Shown: piece after piece, positions 47,914-63,500 of the stretch
How the letters are laid out: the number at the start of each line of letters is the position of its first letter
Position numbering within the stretch: the stretch's first letter is position 1
Assembly (NCBI GenBank): GCA_033439795.1
Contig: JAUTDP010000002.1
Span: forward strand, 806,001-870,000
DNA length: 64,000 nucleotides
DNA from: Sordaria brevicollis
Lineage: Eukaryota; Ascomycota; Sordariomycetes; Sordariales; Sordariaceae
Direction: 5' to 3'
The notes under the pieces: model-generated
The model's database searches: none
Seen by the model: only the letters and a program-made list of their open reading frames with translations
Told to the model about the DNA's origin: nothing
Made by a program: the position numbers and the translations under genes

Positions 47914-48300
47914 TTAGTACTACTCTAGTCTAGTATTTGACTAGTACTAGTACTAGAGGTCTAGTATTAGTACTAGACCTAGTACTAATACTAATTAGTA
48001 CTCTAGTATTTTAGTAGTACTAAAGTATTTTTAGTATTTTCGAAAAAAAGTTATTATATATTATATATACTATAAAAGAAGCCGGTTTTAATAGTATTAT
48101 TATTATTAGAAAAAACCTATATTTCGTAAAGTTATCAAGGAAATAAAAATACTAATTAGTACTAATTAGTACTATTTTAGTACTCTAGTACTACTGAAAT
48201 ACTAATTAGTACTACTAAAATACTAATTAGTACTAGAAATACTAGTTTAGTACTAGAAATACTAGTCTACTTAGTATTAGAAATACTAATTTAGTATTTC
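47914..48300. repeat. Dense TAGTACTA / CTAATTAGTAC short-repeat tract
   Basis: About 390 bp built largely from interspersed CTAGTACT, ACTAATTAGTAC and AGAAATACTA units in both orientations, so it is rich in local inverted repeats. It begins right after CAGGGTTGGG, which looks like a DNA-transposon terminus; I found no matching right end. Confidence 0.6.
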
Positions 48301-50400
48301 TAGGATAATATTCAATATTTTATTATTTTATATAATCAATTAAATTTAAATATAAAATAAATATATATAAAATATAAAATTTAATGATATATAGGATTAA
48401 TTTTTTAATTGTATTATAAATCTTTTATAATTTATAATTATTAGTTTTATTATTAAACTCTATATAAAAAGAAACTATCGTAATAAATATAATATATTTA
48501 TTTATATATAAACGTTTTATAATAATTTTACTATTAAATATAAGGGGCATAGTATAGTTGGTACAAATACTAGGTTTTAACGAATCGATAAGGTTCTACG
48601 AAGAGGAAAAGGGAAGAAGGGAGGCGCCCTTTAGACGGTATTAGCCAACTATCCTTTTAAGGATTGGGTACGGGCTATTCCGCTTATTGTAGCGGTAAGG
48701 ACTGCGATTAGCGGCCCGATTAGCGGACTATTTAGTGGTACGATTGGTAGTACAATTAGTAATATTAATCAAATTTAATTACGGGTATTAACCCTATAAT
48801 ATTAGCCTCCCCCTTCTCCCTTAATTAAAAATATTATATATAAATAGGTATATAGTTACGTAAACCCTAAATATTAAATGATAGGCTACTACTATATATA
48901 TTTCTAATATATACCCCGCGCTTCTCTCCCTCACTTTCTTTCTCCTCTTTCCTCTTTCAATTTATTAAATAATTAAGATTATAAATATTAATATGGGCGC
49001 GCGCCCTTATTAGCGCGTATTAAATATATCTTTATTATTTTTATTATTATTATTATTATTTTTATTAATTTCTTTACGAACGTATTAATTAACCGTTAAT
49101 TAATCGCCGTTAAAATAAATATTCCTATTACCGTTATTTAATTCGAATTCTTCTATAAAATTTTAATTTTATAAAAAATTATTATTAATTCCTTTATTCC
49201 ACTACCGACCTTTATTCCTACTTTCCGCTATAATAAAAGCGCCGTTAAGGTCGCTATTTTTAAATTTATTACCCCGCTAAAGCCCTATTAAATTCGGTTT
49301 AATATTACCGCCGCCGGCGTAATTAATAAATCCGCTCCTAACAATATTTATAAATACGTTCTATTTAAAGTTAAACCCTAAAATTTTTAATATAAAAATT
49401 ACCTCATTAATAAGTATAATTATATTATATTTAATAAAAACTCTTTTACTTCTATATGTTTATTTTATTAATATATTTATAAAGGTTATAAACCTATTCT
49501 TATTTAAATTTAATCCGCCCTTAAAGCCTAATATATTAAAGGGTATATATTTAAAAGTGTTTATAATAATTATTTTACTATATTTAAAATTTTATTTGGA
49601 TTTTAAATTTTAGAAAAGTAAAATTTTATTCCTATGTAAATTTCCTTTCTCTTTTTATTTAACGGTTCCTTAAATTATTAATATAATTTAATAGTTTTAT
49701 TAATTAAATTACCGTTAAAGCGCTTTGCGTAGAGCCTTCTTCTTTTATTAAAATTATTAATAATTTAGTTAATATTATAAAAATTTAGGCTTTTAAAGAG
49801 CGAATCAACAAATTTAAAAATTTTAGGGAGTAATTATTTAATTTAATAATTAATATAGAGAAAGTAAAGTAAATAAATAACCGATGTGTAAATTTTAATT
49901 ATTTAATCGAAAATTATAATACTTGTATTACCGCTGCCGCCGAAGCCGCTACCGCCGATATTACCGCCGCTAATATTATTACCGCTATTATTACCGCTAT
50001 TATTGAAAAACCCGTTATTATTTAACCCCTATTAGTAAAGAAGAGAAAAAAGGGAAAGGAAATCGAAGGAAATAATGAAAAATAATATAATAAATTTAAA
50101 TAATAGGAAGTATAATATTTCCCCTTAAATACTTACCCCGAATATAATATCCGCCCTTTATTTTCTTTTTCTTTTATTACCGCTAGGCTTTCGTACCCGG
50201 AAAATTATTATTTTACGCTTCCTACCTTCCGTTACCGCGCCCGTAAGCTTCTAAATATTTATAATTTTATTAATATTTATATATCTAATTATAAAGAAGA
50301 AGAAAAGACCGTTATCGAAGAATTTATATTAAAAAATAATAGGGGATAATTTAATAAAAGATATTTACATTAAATTAATTATTAATTTCGCCGGAGCCCT
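48301..50400. other. RIP-decayed DNA with less-altered patches
   Basis: AT-rich. A less-altered patch at about 48540-48760 and CT-rich DNA at about 48905-48965 precede a GGGCGCGCGCCC palindrome near 48994-49005. A plus-strand Ala-rich segment at about 49925-50020 suggests a former coding region that I cannot assign. Confidence 0.4.
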
Positions 50401-53400
50401 ACCTTAATTAATTTATTATTTATTTTAATCCGTATTTAAAAATCCTTTATTCCGTTTATAATATATTTTACCCCGTTTATAACTTTTTATAGGAATTTTT
50501 TAATATACCGGTCAATTAGGCCGTCGTTATCCGTTATTAAATTATATTAAGCCTTAAATTCGTTTAGGGCGATAATATTTTTAAAATTCTTTAAGGGTTC
50601 CTGTATTAAATTATAATATCCCTTTTATTTAATTAGAACTTTTTTTATTAGGCCTTTTTTCTTTTTAGTAGTATTAACGTAGAAAATTTTTTTTATTTAA
50701 TATTCCGATTCTCTTTTAATTTTAATAACCGGAGGTTATTCGTCGGTAAATTTCTATTTAAAGAGAAGGTTATTAATAATTTTATATAGGAAATCGATAT
50801 AAAAAAACGTTATAAATAGTACGGGGAAACCTAGACAATTCGATTATATAGGGAAATAATACCTTCGAAATAATATACTTTATATAAAATTAATTAAATT
50901 TCTTTTTTAAATAATCGGTAATATAATTCTTAAAATTAAATTAAATTTTATCCCTAATTATAAAACGTTCCGTAAATTACCGATTATAATTAGCAAATCT
51001 TTTTTATTTCTAAATAATAACCGTTATAATGATTTAATATAGGTTTATAATTTTTTATAATTTTTTAACGAATTCTTAGGCCCGCTTTTTAAAAAATAGG
51101 GGCGAAAATTAATAATTAGAGGGATTTTCGACTATAGAAAGTGGGAATTCGGGGTCGAATTTATAAATAATAAAGAACGGAAATATATTTATTAAAGTAT
51201 TAATCCGGCTATTAATAATTAATTACATTATAAAATATTATTTACTTTAATTATTTTAAACGTAATTAATAATTATATATAAATAAATATAAATTTTTTA
51301 ATTTATATATTTTAAACCTCTATTAATCTATAAATAATAAATAATATTAAATAAATATTTAATATTTAGGAATTCTTATAATTTAGTTTAAAAGCGGTTA
51401 ATTTAATTAAAATTACAATTATTAACAATAAATTTCAAGAAGCCGTAATAACGAATAAAATATTAGAAGAAACGTTTAATACAAAATTTAATTTTTATAG
51501 AAGGTATAGGTTCGAAGAATATAATTTTATTAAATTTATTTTTTATGATTTAAAAATAAATATTATTATTAAATTTTAGAAGGTCGGTAATAAAATCTAT
51601 TTATATATTTTTATTAAATTATTCTAAAATTAATAATAAAAGTAGGAGGCTTTTCTTTTATTCCTTCTAAATTTTTATAAAATTGTAAGTATAATAATTA
51701 TAAATGAATTACCGGACGTAAAAATAAAGGAGAAATTAATAAAAATACCGAAAGAATATTATAATAATACCTCTTTTATTAAAGTATCCTAATATATATC
51801 AATTATAAATAATTTAAATTAATATAATATAAAGGACGTTAAAGCGTTAATTGGTATTAAATAATATAATCGATTCGGACTTAATATATACGGGGGCTTT
51901 TAATTTTTAAAAATAATTTTAATAATAAAAGCGGTTAAAGGAATTAATAAAGTAATTTATAATTTAAATTTTAAATTTTAAAGACGGATCGAAGTAATAA
52001 TCGTTATAAAGGATAGCTTCCTTTATTTATTAGTATAAAAAATCGTAAGGTTCCGTTTATAATCAAAATTATTATAAATTTAGATTTTTAAATATATTTA
52101 TACCTTCCCTCCCCGAATAAATTATTCGAGCCGCTAAAATACAAAGCGGAATATAATTTTAAAAGCGGAGTCCGGTATTATTTAAATATTTTACATTTTA
52201 TAATCCTAATTTATAAATATATTTTAATTTTATTAAAAAAGAACGTTAAAGATTATTTTATTTTTATTCAATTTATATTCGATTTAAAAATTAAATTAGG
52301 AGAGATATTCCGCCTATTATATTTACCGCTCCGAAAATCTCTTTAATTTTATAAAATATTTAAAATTCTAATAATTTATTAAAATAATAAATAATTTACA
52401 ATTCCGTAACTCCGCCGATTATTATTTTAAATAATTAATAATAATAAATATTTTTTTATTATAAATAGAATAATTCTATTCGGTAGGGTTAAATTTCCGG
52501 GAATAAAAGTTTATAATTTTACGAATGATATTTTTATTATTTTTATTTACCTTTTAGGAAATAACCCCGCTTAAAGCAAATTTATTATAATCCGTCTTTA
52601 AAAATATTTTCCTATTTGGATTAAATTCCATTAAAATCGGGGCTTTTATAAATAAAATTTTTAAAAATTGGAAAACGCTTTCGCATTCTTTAATTTATTC
52701 GAAAATAACCCTTTTATTAATTAATTTTAATATGGGGGTAATTACTTTAGAAAATTAAGACATAAATATACGGTAATTATTAATAAATTTTAGGAAGTTC
52801 CGTATACCCTTTTAAAAAGTAAGGGGAAATTAATTTAAAATCGCTTTAATTTTTTCGGGATTAATTTAAATATTAATATTAATATAAATAATAAAGTTTA
52901 AATATTTAACCTTCTTTATATTAAATTCGTATTTATTTAAGTTTAAATAGAGGCCGGCTTTTAATAATTTAATAAAAATTAAATATACTTTTCATTTATA
53001 ATTTTTTAAGGAGTTAGAAGAATAAATAAATACGTCATTTATATAAATAATATAGAACGAATTTAAATAATTACGGAAGATATAATTAATATACCGTTAA
53101 AACGTAGCCGGCGCGTTATTTAGCCTAAATAATATAATTAATTATTCGAATAATTTATACCGTATCCGAAATATTATTTTCCCTTCCTTTCTTTCTATTA
53201 TATAAATTTTATAGAAAGTTTATATAATATTTATTTTAATATATTATTTTATTCCTTTTAAAATATAGATTATATTTTTAATTAATAGTGATAAATAGCG
53301 GTTTACTTTCGTAATAATATTAAACGTATAATAATCATAATAGAAGCGGAATCCGCCTCCGAGTTTACGTATAAATAAAATTAGGGCTCCCGTTTTTAAA

Positions 53401-53480
53401 TTATTAATTCGGATAAACCCCTTATTTAATAAATCCTTTAAAATCTTTTTAAGAATTAAGAATTCTTCTTTTATTATATT
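50400..53480 (-). mobile_element. RIP-decayed Ty3/gypsy pol (element II)
   Basis: This minus-strand pol is readable through stops. The reverse transcriptase (about 53.47-52.85 kb) contains NKGFIR, a KLGGGFRFYYDYYTFN stretch, LFRLNNAPATFQRYINYIFR and the catalytic YIDD altered to YIND at 53045-53034. The connection and RNase H follow (about 52.83-52.24 kb: NFLKFINNYRIF, IKAPILMEFNP, then NYFIYNKKIFIIINYLK and RWAEYLSYFNFKIEY read with stops as Arg/Trp). Integrase-like residues lie near 51.8-51.4 kb. Boundaries and LTRs are not identified; the lower limit is approximate. Confidence 0.7.
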
Positions 53481-56400
53481 ATAAAGCGGTTTAAATAAAA
53501 CAGAAAATTCTTTACCGTTTTCATTTTTTTTAATTTTAATTTTATAATTTACGTTAAAATAATAAAGGTTTAATTTATTAGTATTTTCTTTTATTCAAAA
53601 TAATATTAAATTATAATATTTTTTGAGGATTTTCGCCTTTAATTTTACTTTAATATATACCTTCTCTAATTGTAATACTTTTTTAACGTTTTTTAAACTA
53701 ATTACGAAAATAATTTCTTTAATTATTCAATTACCGAATTCTTTTTTTAATTTACGAACGTAATTTATAAAAGTAATAATTAAAATATATATAATAAATT
53801 TTAAATTAGCAATAGGTAATATATTAAATAATTACTTTTTATTAACGTAAGGAATCTAATAATTAATAACGTTTATAAATAAACGCTTTTTATAAAAGAT
53901 GGAATATATTCGTATAACCTTAAACTAAAATTTATTTAATATAATAGGGAATTCGAAGAATAGGATAATATAAGCGTAAATAGAATAAATATAATTATTT
54001 ACTTCGGTTAGGAATTGGATTATATTTTAAATAAAAATTCCTTCTATAATAATAAACGCTCCTTTTATAGTACGAAATAAAATAAAAATGATTAAAATAT
54101 AAAATCCTTTAATAATTTTCTTATTAATTATAGTATAATATTAATAACCTTCGTCAATAAAAATATAAAATAAATTATAATTATTAATAATAAATAAAAT
54201 TAAAGTAAGTTTTACTTTTATCTCCGATTTAAAATCTTCTATTTTATTTAATATTTTTATTTTTAGTTCCAAGGCCCGATTTTATATTAGAATTAAGCTT
54301 TTACCTACTATTCAAGGGCGGAATCGTAGGCTTTATTATCGTTATAGTCTTTTAAGAGCGGAAGGATTTTAATAATAATAATTTAAATATATACTCCGCT
54401 AAAAGAAGGAAGAATTATTAACCGATATAAATAGGCTAAAATATAATATTTAAAAACGTTATAGCGTATATATAAATTATTATCCTAACGCTATTAACGC
54501 TCTTTATTTAATATTTATTTAATATATTAGAATGGGGAAGAAAAACAACCCCAAACAACTACTACTACTACAACAATTGGGAAAGGAGCTATATTAAAAA
54601 CTTCTAATAAGGCTAAAAGGGTAGAGAAAGGAATAAATCTATAGGGGAGAAAGGAGTAATCTAATAGTAGGAATATCTTTTTCGATTTAATTATATCTTT
54701 TCTTTTACCTATTATAGAGGTAGGGTTGGGAAGTCTCAAAGATTTGATTAAGGAGCTGATTTTTACCAAATTGAAGAAGATTTTTGTTTTAAAGATTAAA
54801 TAAAGTCTAATTGTTATTCTAGGAAAAGTTGTTTGCCTTCCCTTCTTTTTTTTTCTAATTACCCTTCTCTCTTTTTATTCTTTTAGAACTTTCTTTCTTA
54901 CTATGTAAAAATCCGAAATTTATTTTATAATTTTCTTTCTTAATTTATTTAATATATTACTATTATATTTCTTTTAAATTAATTCATTATAATATATCCT
55001 TATTTTGTACCTCTTTTTTTAAATTATAATTAGGGAAAATCCTTAGAAGAATTCTTCTAGAATAAAAAATTACGAAAATTTTTCGAAAAAATCCGGAAAA
55101 AATCTACTATTTAGCTATATACCTTTATATTTATTTATCCGCTCTATTTAAAACTTCCCATTAAATCTATTTACTAGTCTTATAAGGTTAGATTTATTAA
55201 TAATTATTTTAATCCTTCTTAGCCGATTTTTTCTTTTTTTACCTTTTTAATTTTTTAAATTCTTTCTCTCGTTTCTTTCTCTCTCTCTAAATTAATTTAC
55301 ATTTTATCTTCTATTTATTTTTTTCTTAACCGATCTTCTTTTTATTTTAGGTTATTAATATAATAATATATTCTATATCCTAAATAGAATTTATAAAAAT
55401 AATATATTTAAATAATATTAGAATATATTTAATATCGAAAATTATATTATTAGGTTTACGAAATTTATTAATAAGCGGGAATTAATTCTTTATATTAAAT
55501 TTATTAAATAAAATAAAAATATTAATTATAACGATTTCTCTTCCCTTATAATTATTGATATTAATTATTAATATTTATCGTTCCTTTATACGCTTCTTCT
55601 TCGCTTTGGGAATTGGTAGTAATAATTACTTCTTTTTAATAAGAAACGCCGGAATACTATTATAATCTCTTTTTAATTATATACTAATAATTATTGAAGA
55701 AATATTATTAATAAAATTATTATTAGGTAAAGTAATTTTAATTCTAAAGAAAGATTAGATAATAGGTTTTTATTACAAAGGACGGGGAAAATAGGGGAAA
55801 TTAATAAACTTTTATATTAATTAGTATTTAATTATTTTAATAGGATAATATTTATTTAAATAATTTCTCTAATATATTAAATTCGTAAAGAATTTAAATT
55901 AGGGATTAAATTCTTCTTTTCTACTTTTCATCTTTATAATTGTATAAATTAATTATCTTTAATTTTTCGAAAGTAAATTCTTTCTTATCTATTACGTTAA
56001 AAAGGCGTTATATATTATTCTTATTTATTATTAAATTTTAATATTTTTAAACTATTTTATATTAAAGATTTAATTATATTTTTATTAATATTTACTTTAT
56101 TTTTATAATTCAATTATTATAAACCTTTAAAATAATTTATTAATAAGTTTACTTTAACGTTTAATTTCGATAAAGAAAATTTAAATTACTTTTAAGACTT
56201 AAAGGCTATAAATTTAAGTTCTTTATTATATTAAGAATATTATATTAAATTATTTTTAATTATTAGAAATATCAAGGATTCGATTTTCTATTAATATTAG
56301 AAAAATATAGTTCTTAATTACGAATATTTTATAAACCTTTATAACTTTTTATTTACGCTATTAATTATAGAAATTATTATAGAAAAATTATAATATTTCT

Positions 56401-59400
56401 CCCTAATTAAAAATTATAAGAATGAAATAATTATCAATTATAATAAGGAAATATTAATATCGGATTAATTTTAAATTATTTCGAATATTAATATTTTTAA
56501 TATAAAATTTACTACGTTTAATAATAGTAGTTAGATTTATTAAAATATAGATTTAATCGTTATATTTTCGTAATATTCAATATTAATTAATATAAATTAT
56601 TTCTCCTTCCTATTAATTCCTAATATTCGCTAAATATTATATATTAATTAATATTAATATTATAATATCCTAAAATATAGTCGGGGTTAATTATTTATTC
56701 GGCTATCCTAAAATAGGAAGAATAATTATATAGCGGAGTATAATTTTCATTATTTATTTATCGTTATTAGATTTTCTATTAATTAAATAGGTCGGATTCT
56801 TATTAGAAATAATATTTTATTATTAATTAATTTTAAGGTATTTCTAATTTTAAAGCTTATTATAATAGATTAAATTATTTCTAATACGAAGGGGATAAAT
56901 TTCTTTAGTAATTATATTATTAAATTAGGGCCAAATTTTATTCTTTTAATTCTAATACCGAATAGTTTTAAAGACCGCGGGAGGGCAATTATTTAATATT
57001 TTTATAATAGAAATCAGGGGTAAATTACTATAATTAAAGTTAGAGGAGCTTATGTTAATTAATATTCTAATTAATAATAGAATTCTAAGGGATAGAAGGT
57101 TTAATATAGAAGGGTTTTAATAGGTAATAGTAATATAAATTTATAAAAGGGTTTATTAATATATAAGAGGAAGAAAAAGAAGGAAAGGAAGGGCTATAAA
57201 TAAAGGGTTTTTATATCCGTTTTATAAATTATCTACGAGGTCGAAAAATTGTAAATTCTTCTCTTTTTCCTAACCTCCTTTTGTAAATTACCTATAATAT
57301 TCTAAATTTATTCCTTCTAATCTTTATATATCCTATTTATATTTAAAGATTTAAATAATAAAGTAAGTAAATTTTATCCAACTTCTTTTAGTATAATTTC
57401 TTAACTTTTTAGTATACTTGAAAATTTCAATTTATAATCGAATTTTGGGATTAAGATACCTTTCCTAATATTTTTAATAAAAAAATACTTTAAAACGGCG
57501 TTTATAACCCTTTTTATGACCAATTAAAATTTTAAAACCTTATAAAATTATTTTAAATAAATAGAAATTATCTTTCTTATTCGGTTTAATAATTCTTTAT
57601 AATTGTAGGGTATATAATATAAATAATTTTAAAAGGATGGTTTCTATCGGCTTTTTTCTTTCGAAGATTATTTATTAAAAAAGTATAAGAAAACTATATT
57701 TCCTACTTATAACTATTCTTCGTTTTTCTTCCTAATAACCTTTTCCTTCTAAATATTATAAAATATTAATAATAATAATAAAAATAAAAATATTAAATAA
57801 AAACTCTTTATAATAAATTAATATAATATTTTCTTCTAATTTTAACGCCGGTTTCCTTCCTTTTATAAATAACCCTCTACTTTATTTCCTCTAAAGGCAA
57901 ATCCTTATTAATAAATTTATTATACTTAATTAATTTATTTTAAATATTAATACTTTTATTTTATTTATTAAAAAATATATTACTATTATTAATTACGATT
58001 CTTTTCGGCTATATTTTAGCCTTAATATTTTGGAAATAATACGTTAGATTAATTTTCGTCCTAATAATAAAAAGTAAATCCTTTCTAAAGTTTACGTCGA
58101 TTTTCTATATTAATTTTTACTTCTTCCTAATACCCTTTAAAATATTATTTAAGATAATTACTTTCGGCTATTTAATATTATTATAAATATTTATTCGATC
58201 GATAAGCCCGTTATTATTAATTAATTATATATAAAATAGCGTATTAATAATAATAAATTATTAATAATCATAATTACGTCTTTTAATTTGTTTATTATAT
58301 ACCGATTAATGCTAGAGCGGATATTCAATTCGCTTTATAACCTATTTAATCGTTATATTTTTATCGAAAAAAAAGGAATTTAGCCTTAGGGTTATTACTT
58401 TACTTATATAAAGGCAAAAAAAGAACGAATTTTTGGGTTAATTATTTAACTATTTAATAATAAATAAATATTTTTTTATTTTTTATTAATATTCTTTTAT
58501 TAATTATTATTTCTTTTTTTAAAAAATAGGATTACCTATTCGTATTATATTAACTAATTCCGAAAAACGTATATATTAATATATACTATTAATTAATAAT
58601 AAAAATACGTTCCTATTTAAATTCTTTTCGTCGGTTATAAATCTTTAGGTAGGGATATTAAGGGGGGGATTTATAATAATTATATTTGGTATAATAAAAC
58701 GGCTTTAAACTATTCGGTATTTATTAAATTTTTAAATAATTTTAAACTTATTAAAAAGTACCCGATCGAAAATTTCAATCCCGAATTTATTAAAATTTTA
58801 AAATTCAATTAAGTTAAATATTTTACTTAAAGCCGTAATATTAATTGCGCCCGTTCGATATTAATCGATAATATTCTTCTTTATTATTAGGTTATTAATA
58901 AAGAACCCATTCCTATTAATTACGAATAGTAATTAGAATATATACGCTAAGAATCCGAAACCTTAGGGTTAAAAGGAAAAAGTATTATAATCCGCGGTAG
59001 TCGCGATATATTTAGAAAATTATTAACGGTAATAAAAATTAATAATAAGGATAAAGAGATAATTAATATTAATAATTACGATTTAAATTCTTCTAATAAG
59101 GAATTCATTATTAGTAAAAATAATTCATAGCGAAAATAAAAAGAATAATAAAAATAAAAAAAAAATAAAAGAAATAACGAAGACGATAATAGCGATAATA
59201 ATAGTAATAATAAAAATAATAACGAGGATAACGAAGACGATAAAGAGGAAGATAATAAAAATGAGGGAGAGAATTTTAATTAGGAGCGTAAAATTTCAAT
59301 TAACTTCGAACGTTTTTTTAACAATAAATAGGGGTTTTATTAAAAAATATTATTAATATTTATAATATAAGAAAATAAATCTATATTTTGTATTTTTTTA

Positions 59401-59940
59401 AAATTTCCTATATTCTTATTCTTATAGGTATTAATTTCCGAAAAAAAATTGCGAAAAATTTAATTAGGTAAAAAAGGGGGTTAATAAGGTTTTTAGGGAG
59501 TATAAATAGAGGGGATAAAGAAAATAAATATAAAGTATAAAGCTCTATATATTATATATACTGCCTTTCGAAATTAATAAAAATTCCTACGAATTAATTT
59601 CGTATAAAAATAAAATATAAATAAATAATAATTAAAAATAATAAAGCAAATATTAAAGAATATACTTATTTTAATTTTAGAAATTAGTTTAAATTTAAAT
59701 TTAAGCGTAATATTAATTTCGTTTTCGCTTCGGGTTTTAATTTAAATTCCGATTCTATTTTATTTTTATTAAAATAATATTAAGGGCCTTCGGGTTTAAT
59801 AGATTCTAATTCGATAATAAATTCCTAATTTTATTCGTATTCTTTCTTAATATTTTAGTAAGTTTAAATTTGCTTTATTTTTAATTTTCGCGTTTATTCC
59901 TATATAAAAAGTAAATGTTCGTTAATTTAAACTTCTTTAA
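53481..59940. other. RIP-decayed transposon DNA, unassigned
   Basis: Stops in all frames. 54.53-54.83 kb is less altered (CTACTACTACTACAACAATT and a purine-rich stretch). At about 59.15-59.29 kb the plus strand encodes an Asp/Asn/Glu-rich run, as seen in low-complexity parts of fungal element proteins. Gag/protease of element II probably lies between 53.5 and 54.5 kb. No intact gene is present. Confidence 0.45.
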
Positions 59941-60218
59941 GGACTTATAAACCGTTAATAGTATTAGGATTATCGAATTCTTTATATTCTTTATTAGGAT
60001 TAAGGAGTATACCGTTTCGGCGAATAAATTTCTTAATATTTTTAAAAGAAATTAGCCTTTTAAAACGAATTCCGTCTAATTGGGCGTACTAATAAATATA
60101 TCCTTTAATAATATTAACGATTTTATAAAGACCTTTTTATTTATAATTTAATTTTTTAATAATATTTATATTAATTCCCCGAATACTATTATAAATAAGG
60201 ATAAAATCTCTATTACGG
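59940..60218 (-). mobile_element. Ty3/gypsy integrase C-terminus remnant (element III)
   Basis: Read on the minus strand through stops: RDFILIHNSIRG, KKLNWKWKGLYKIVNII, then GYIYQYAQLDGIRFKR and LISFKNIKKFIRR. This is the C-terminal GD(L/F)VLVRNS...GPY.V...ELDG pattern of retroviral-type integrases. It is cut off at about 60218, where different, less-altered DNA starts, suggesting a nested insertion. Confidence 0.55.
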
Positions 60219-60219
60219 G

Positions 60220-60500
60220 CTGAATGCACGTTAGGTATAGGTTAGGATATATATTGAAATACGAAGGAGAGGAAATGGGAAGTGTGCGTGGAGGGCTAGA
60301 TATATGGGCGCGAGCCCATGCCCCAGCCCGTACACGCCCACGTAATACTACACGTAACCACTAGTAACTAAATCTAGGCTATATCGTACTATAGCATATA
60401 TATTATAATCGTAAATAGCTACTAGGGAGCTAGGCACCTATAAGGGTAATTAGTATATATATTAAATATAATATAAATTTAATTTTATAAAACTATCCCC
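60220..60500. repeat. Candidate LTR of element IV
   Basis: Starts TGAATGCACG exactly where the integrase remnant breaks off. It is less altered than the surroundings and contains a GGGCGCGAGCCCATG hairpin near 60308. Its partner LTR would lie beyond the window, so this cannot be confirmed here. Confidence 0.4.
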
Positions 60501-63500
60501 CTTTAAAAAAAATTCGTAAAGTTAAAAAATTTATATATATATATAATTATATTCTAGAATCCTTTAATAACTTATTAAATATTCTTAAACGTAATATTAG
60601 CCGTATCCTAAACTATTTATTAATTAAAAATCGTATAATCTTTATTATTATTTCTATTAACCTTTCCTCCTCCTCCTTCTTTAATAATAACGTCTCCGTC
60701 TTCGAAGTAGCGAACTACTATATTAATCGGGCGGAGCAACGGTGTAGGGATTCGTTATAGGCGGCGGCGGCGGCGGCGGGGTCCGTTATTATAATATTTC
60801 GTTCCTCCTAACGGAATCGGTCGAAGAGGTTTCGAACGCGGGGTAGTACAAATTTATTAGAATATTCGTAATAAAATTCTTAAAATTGTATTTCGTAATC
60901 GATAATATTATTAACCTTTTCCTAAATTAATTCATAATTACCCTTTTACTTAATTAAATAATATTAATAACAATTTTTACTTTATTATTCGACGTTTATT
61001 CATTTATTAAAACTTTATTTTATATATTTTTTATGTTTATTAATATAGACTGTAATTTTTCTTTCGTTAGCGCGGACGTTAAAATCGTTTATTTAATTAG
61101 GAAAGCTTTAGCCGAACTAATATTATATTATAGAAATATAAAAAGTAAGCGAATATTTTATATTATCGAAAAGTTTTAATTTAATAATATAAATATCGGA
61201 TTAAAGGATTATAAATAAACCCTTTTAGCGGAGAGAGAATTTAAAATATAAATAACCGTTAAAGAGGTTAAAAATATCGAATAATACTATATCCTTAAAT
61301 TTATATTTTATTAAATCGATACGACGTTTATTAATATTCTCCTCGTATTAATTTTAAATTCGTTTTATCTATTAAATTATAAAATCCTAAATCTTTTTAA
61401 ATCGGTTAACGAATTCGTTAGCCTTATAATATTCTTTTAATTATATAAATAATGATATAGGAGGCGGCAGGTTACGGGGTTCGGTATTTATACGGAGGTA
61501 ATATTTATAATTAATGAAGAAGGGGGATAATTTTATCGAGGAAAAAATAATATTATTTCCTACGAATTCGGCGAAAGGGAATTATTTAACCCAATTCGTT
61601 TAGAATTAATTAATATATAAGTAGAAATATTATTCTATTTTAATATTAATACGTTCTATTTAGGCGTTAATTTACGGGTAGAAAGCGGAGGTAAATTTAC
61701 GCATTATTCCCAATTATTAATAGAAGGACGATTAAAAACGGAATACGAATTATATATTATAATTGGAGAGGATAGAATTTAAAAACCTATAAAGGTAATA
61801 AACCCTATTAATAAATTATTTTACCAATTCTTTAACGGATAATATAACCGTTAGAATAAAATATTATATTTTAATTAATTGGTCTATAATAATATAAATA
61901 TATTTAAATTTTTAATTAAAATATATATTACCCGGAAATAAGGTAATATAATCGACCGAAATTATAATTTATAACGTTATAATAACCGGGATAATTTTAA
62001 AAAGGCTAGCGTATTTCTACTTAAGGAATTTTATCTTTATATATAGGAGGTATACTTTATAGAAAATACGTATATTATTAATTATCCCTTTCTAATAGAA
62101 TTCGTAGGATAATAGTTCGTACGTAATATTACGCCCGGGGTAACTTGTATTAAGTGAATTATATTAGCGGCTAATTAATTAAAATTAAAATTCCTTATTA
62201 TAAAGGTCGATAAGAATACGGCTTCGCTATTTCGCTATACTATTAAATATAACCCAATATTCGCTAAAAACTTTATATAAAACCTTATGGACGGAAATTA
62301 ATTAATTACGGGTATTTAAATTATTTAAAGCGGAAATAACCTCCTAAAAAGATATAAAATTTTTATAATTATTTAAAATAATATTATTAATAAATTTATT
62401 TTCGTAATCGTTTATAAAGAATAGGGAAAAGTATATTATAAAATTATTAAAATATTTGTTTATAAATTATAAAGGTTATAATAATATACATTAACGAATG
62501 GTTAAACGTTTATTTTCGGCCTTAATAAAGATATTATTAAGCTTGCGACTAAATACGTTTAGACGTAAATTTTTAAAGCCGGGGGTATATTAAATTTAAA
62601 AATTAAAATAAGATAGAAATTAAAATTACTATATATAATATTATATTAATTATTTATTAATTATAAATATTTTTAAATTCTTATAATTTATAAAAATATC
62701 GAAAGGTTATTATACGCTTTCGAATTCCGGTTACTATTCTTCTAGTACTTTAATAATAATTAAGAATTTTTTATTATAAACGTCGTAATTATATTCTTAG
62801 GTAGAATATTTCGTAAAAAAGTAAATAATAGGGTATAATACGTTATTGTCCCCGTACTATAAAAATATACCGCCTACTACCTAATTCGAAACGTTAATTT
62901 CGATAATAATTTTTTTAATCTAATTATAAATCTTTAAAATCAATTTAATAACGAAGGCCTTTTTTAAAGCTTTAAATGTAAATTAATAACGGTCGGATTA
63001 TAATTATAATATATCCTTCTTTATTAATTCGTATAAAGGTAAAATTATTATTAAAAAGTTCTTTATAAACCGACGGTAGAATTTCGTAAAGTTTAAAAAC
63101 TATTATAAGGATTTTTTAAATTATAATAATACTTATTCGAAAACGGCTTTAACTTTATTTAAATTTATTTCAATATTTCGTAATATTATAATAAAATTAA
63201 AATATTTTATATATTTCGTATAAAATTCGTATTTATTAATATTGATATTAAAACCTACTTTAATAAAGCGTTCGAAAATATTATTAATATAATATTTATA
63301 ATTTTTCTTATTATTAAAATAAATAATGATATTATTAAGGTAAGCGGTCGTGTAAACGTCGAGGATATAATATAAGAGATTATTAATATAATTTTAAAAG
63401 GCGTTTAACGCGCTCTAGAGATTAAAAGGTATTATTAAGGATTCGAATAGTTTAAACCGTATTATAAACGTAATAAACTATTTATATCCTTCTTTAATAC

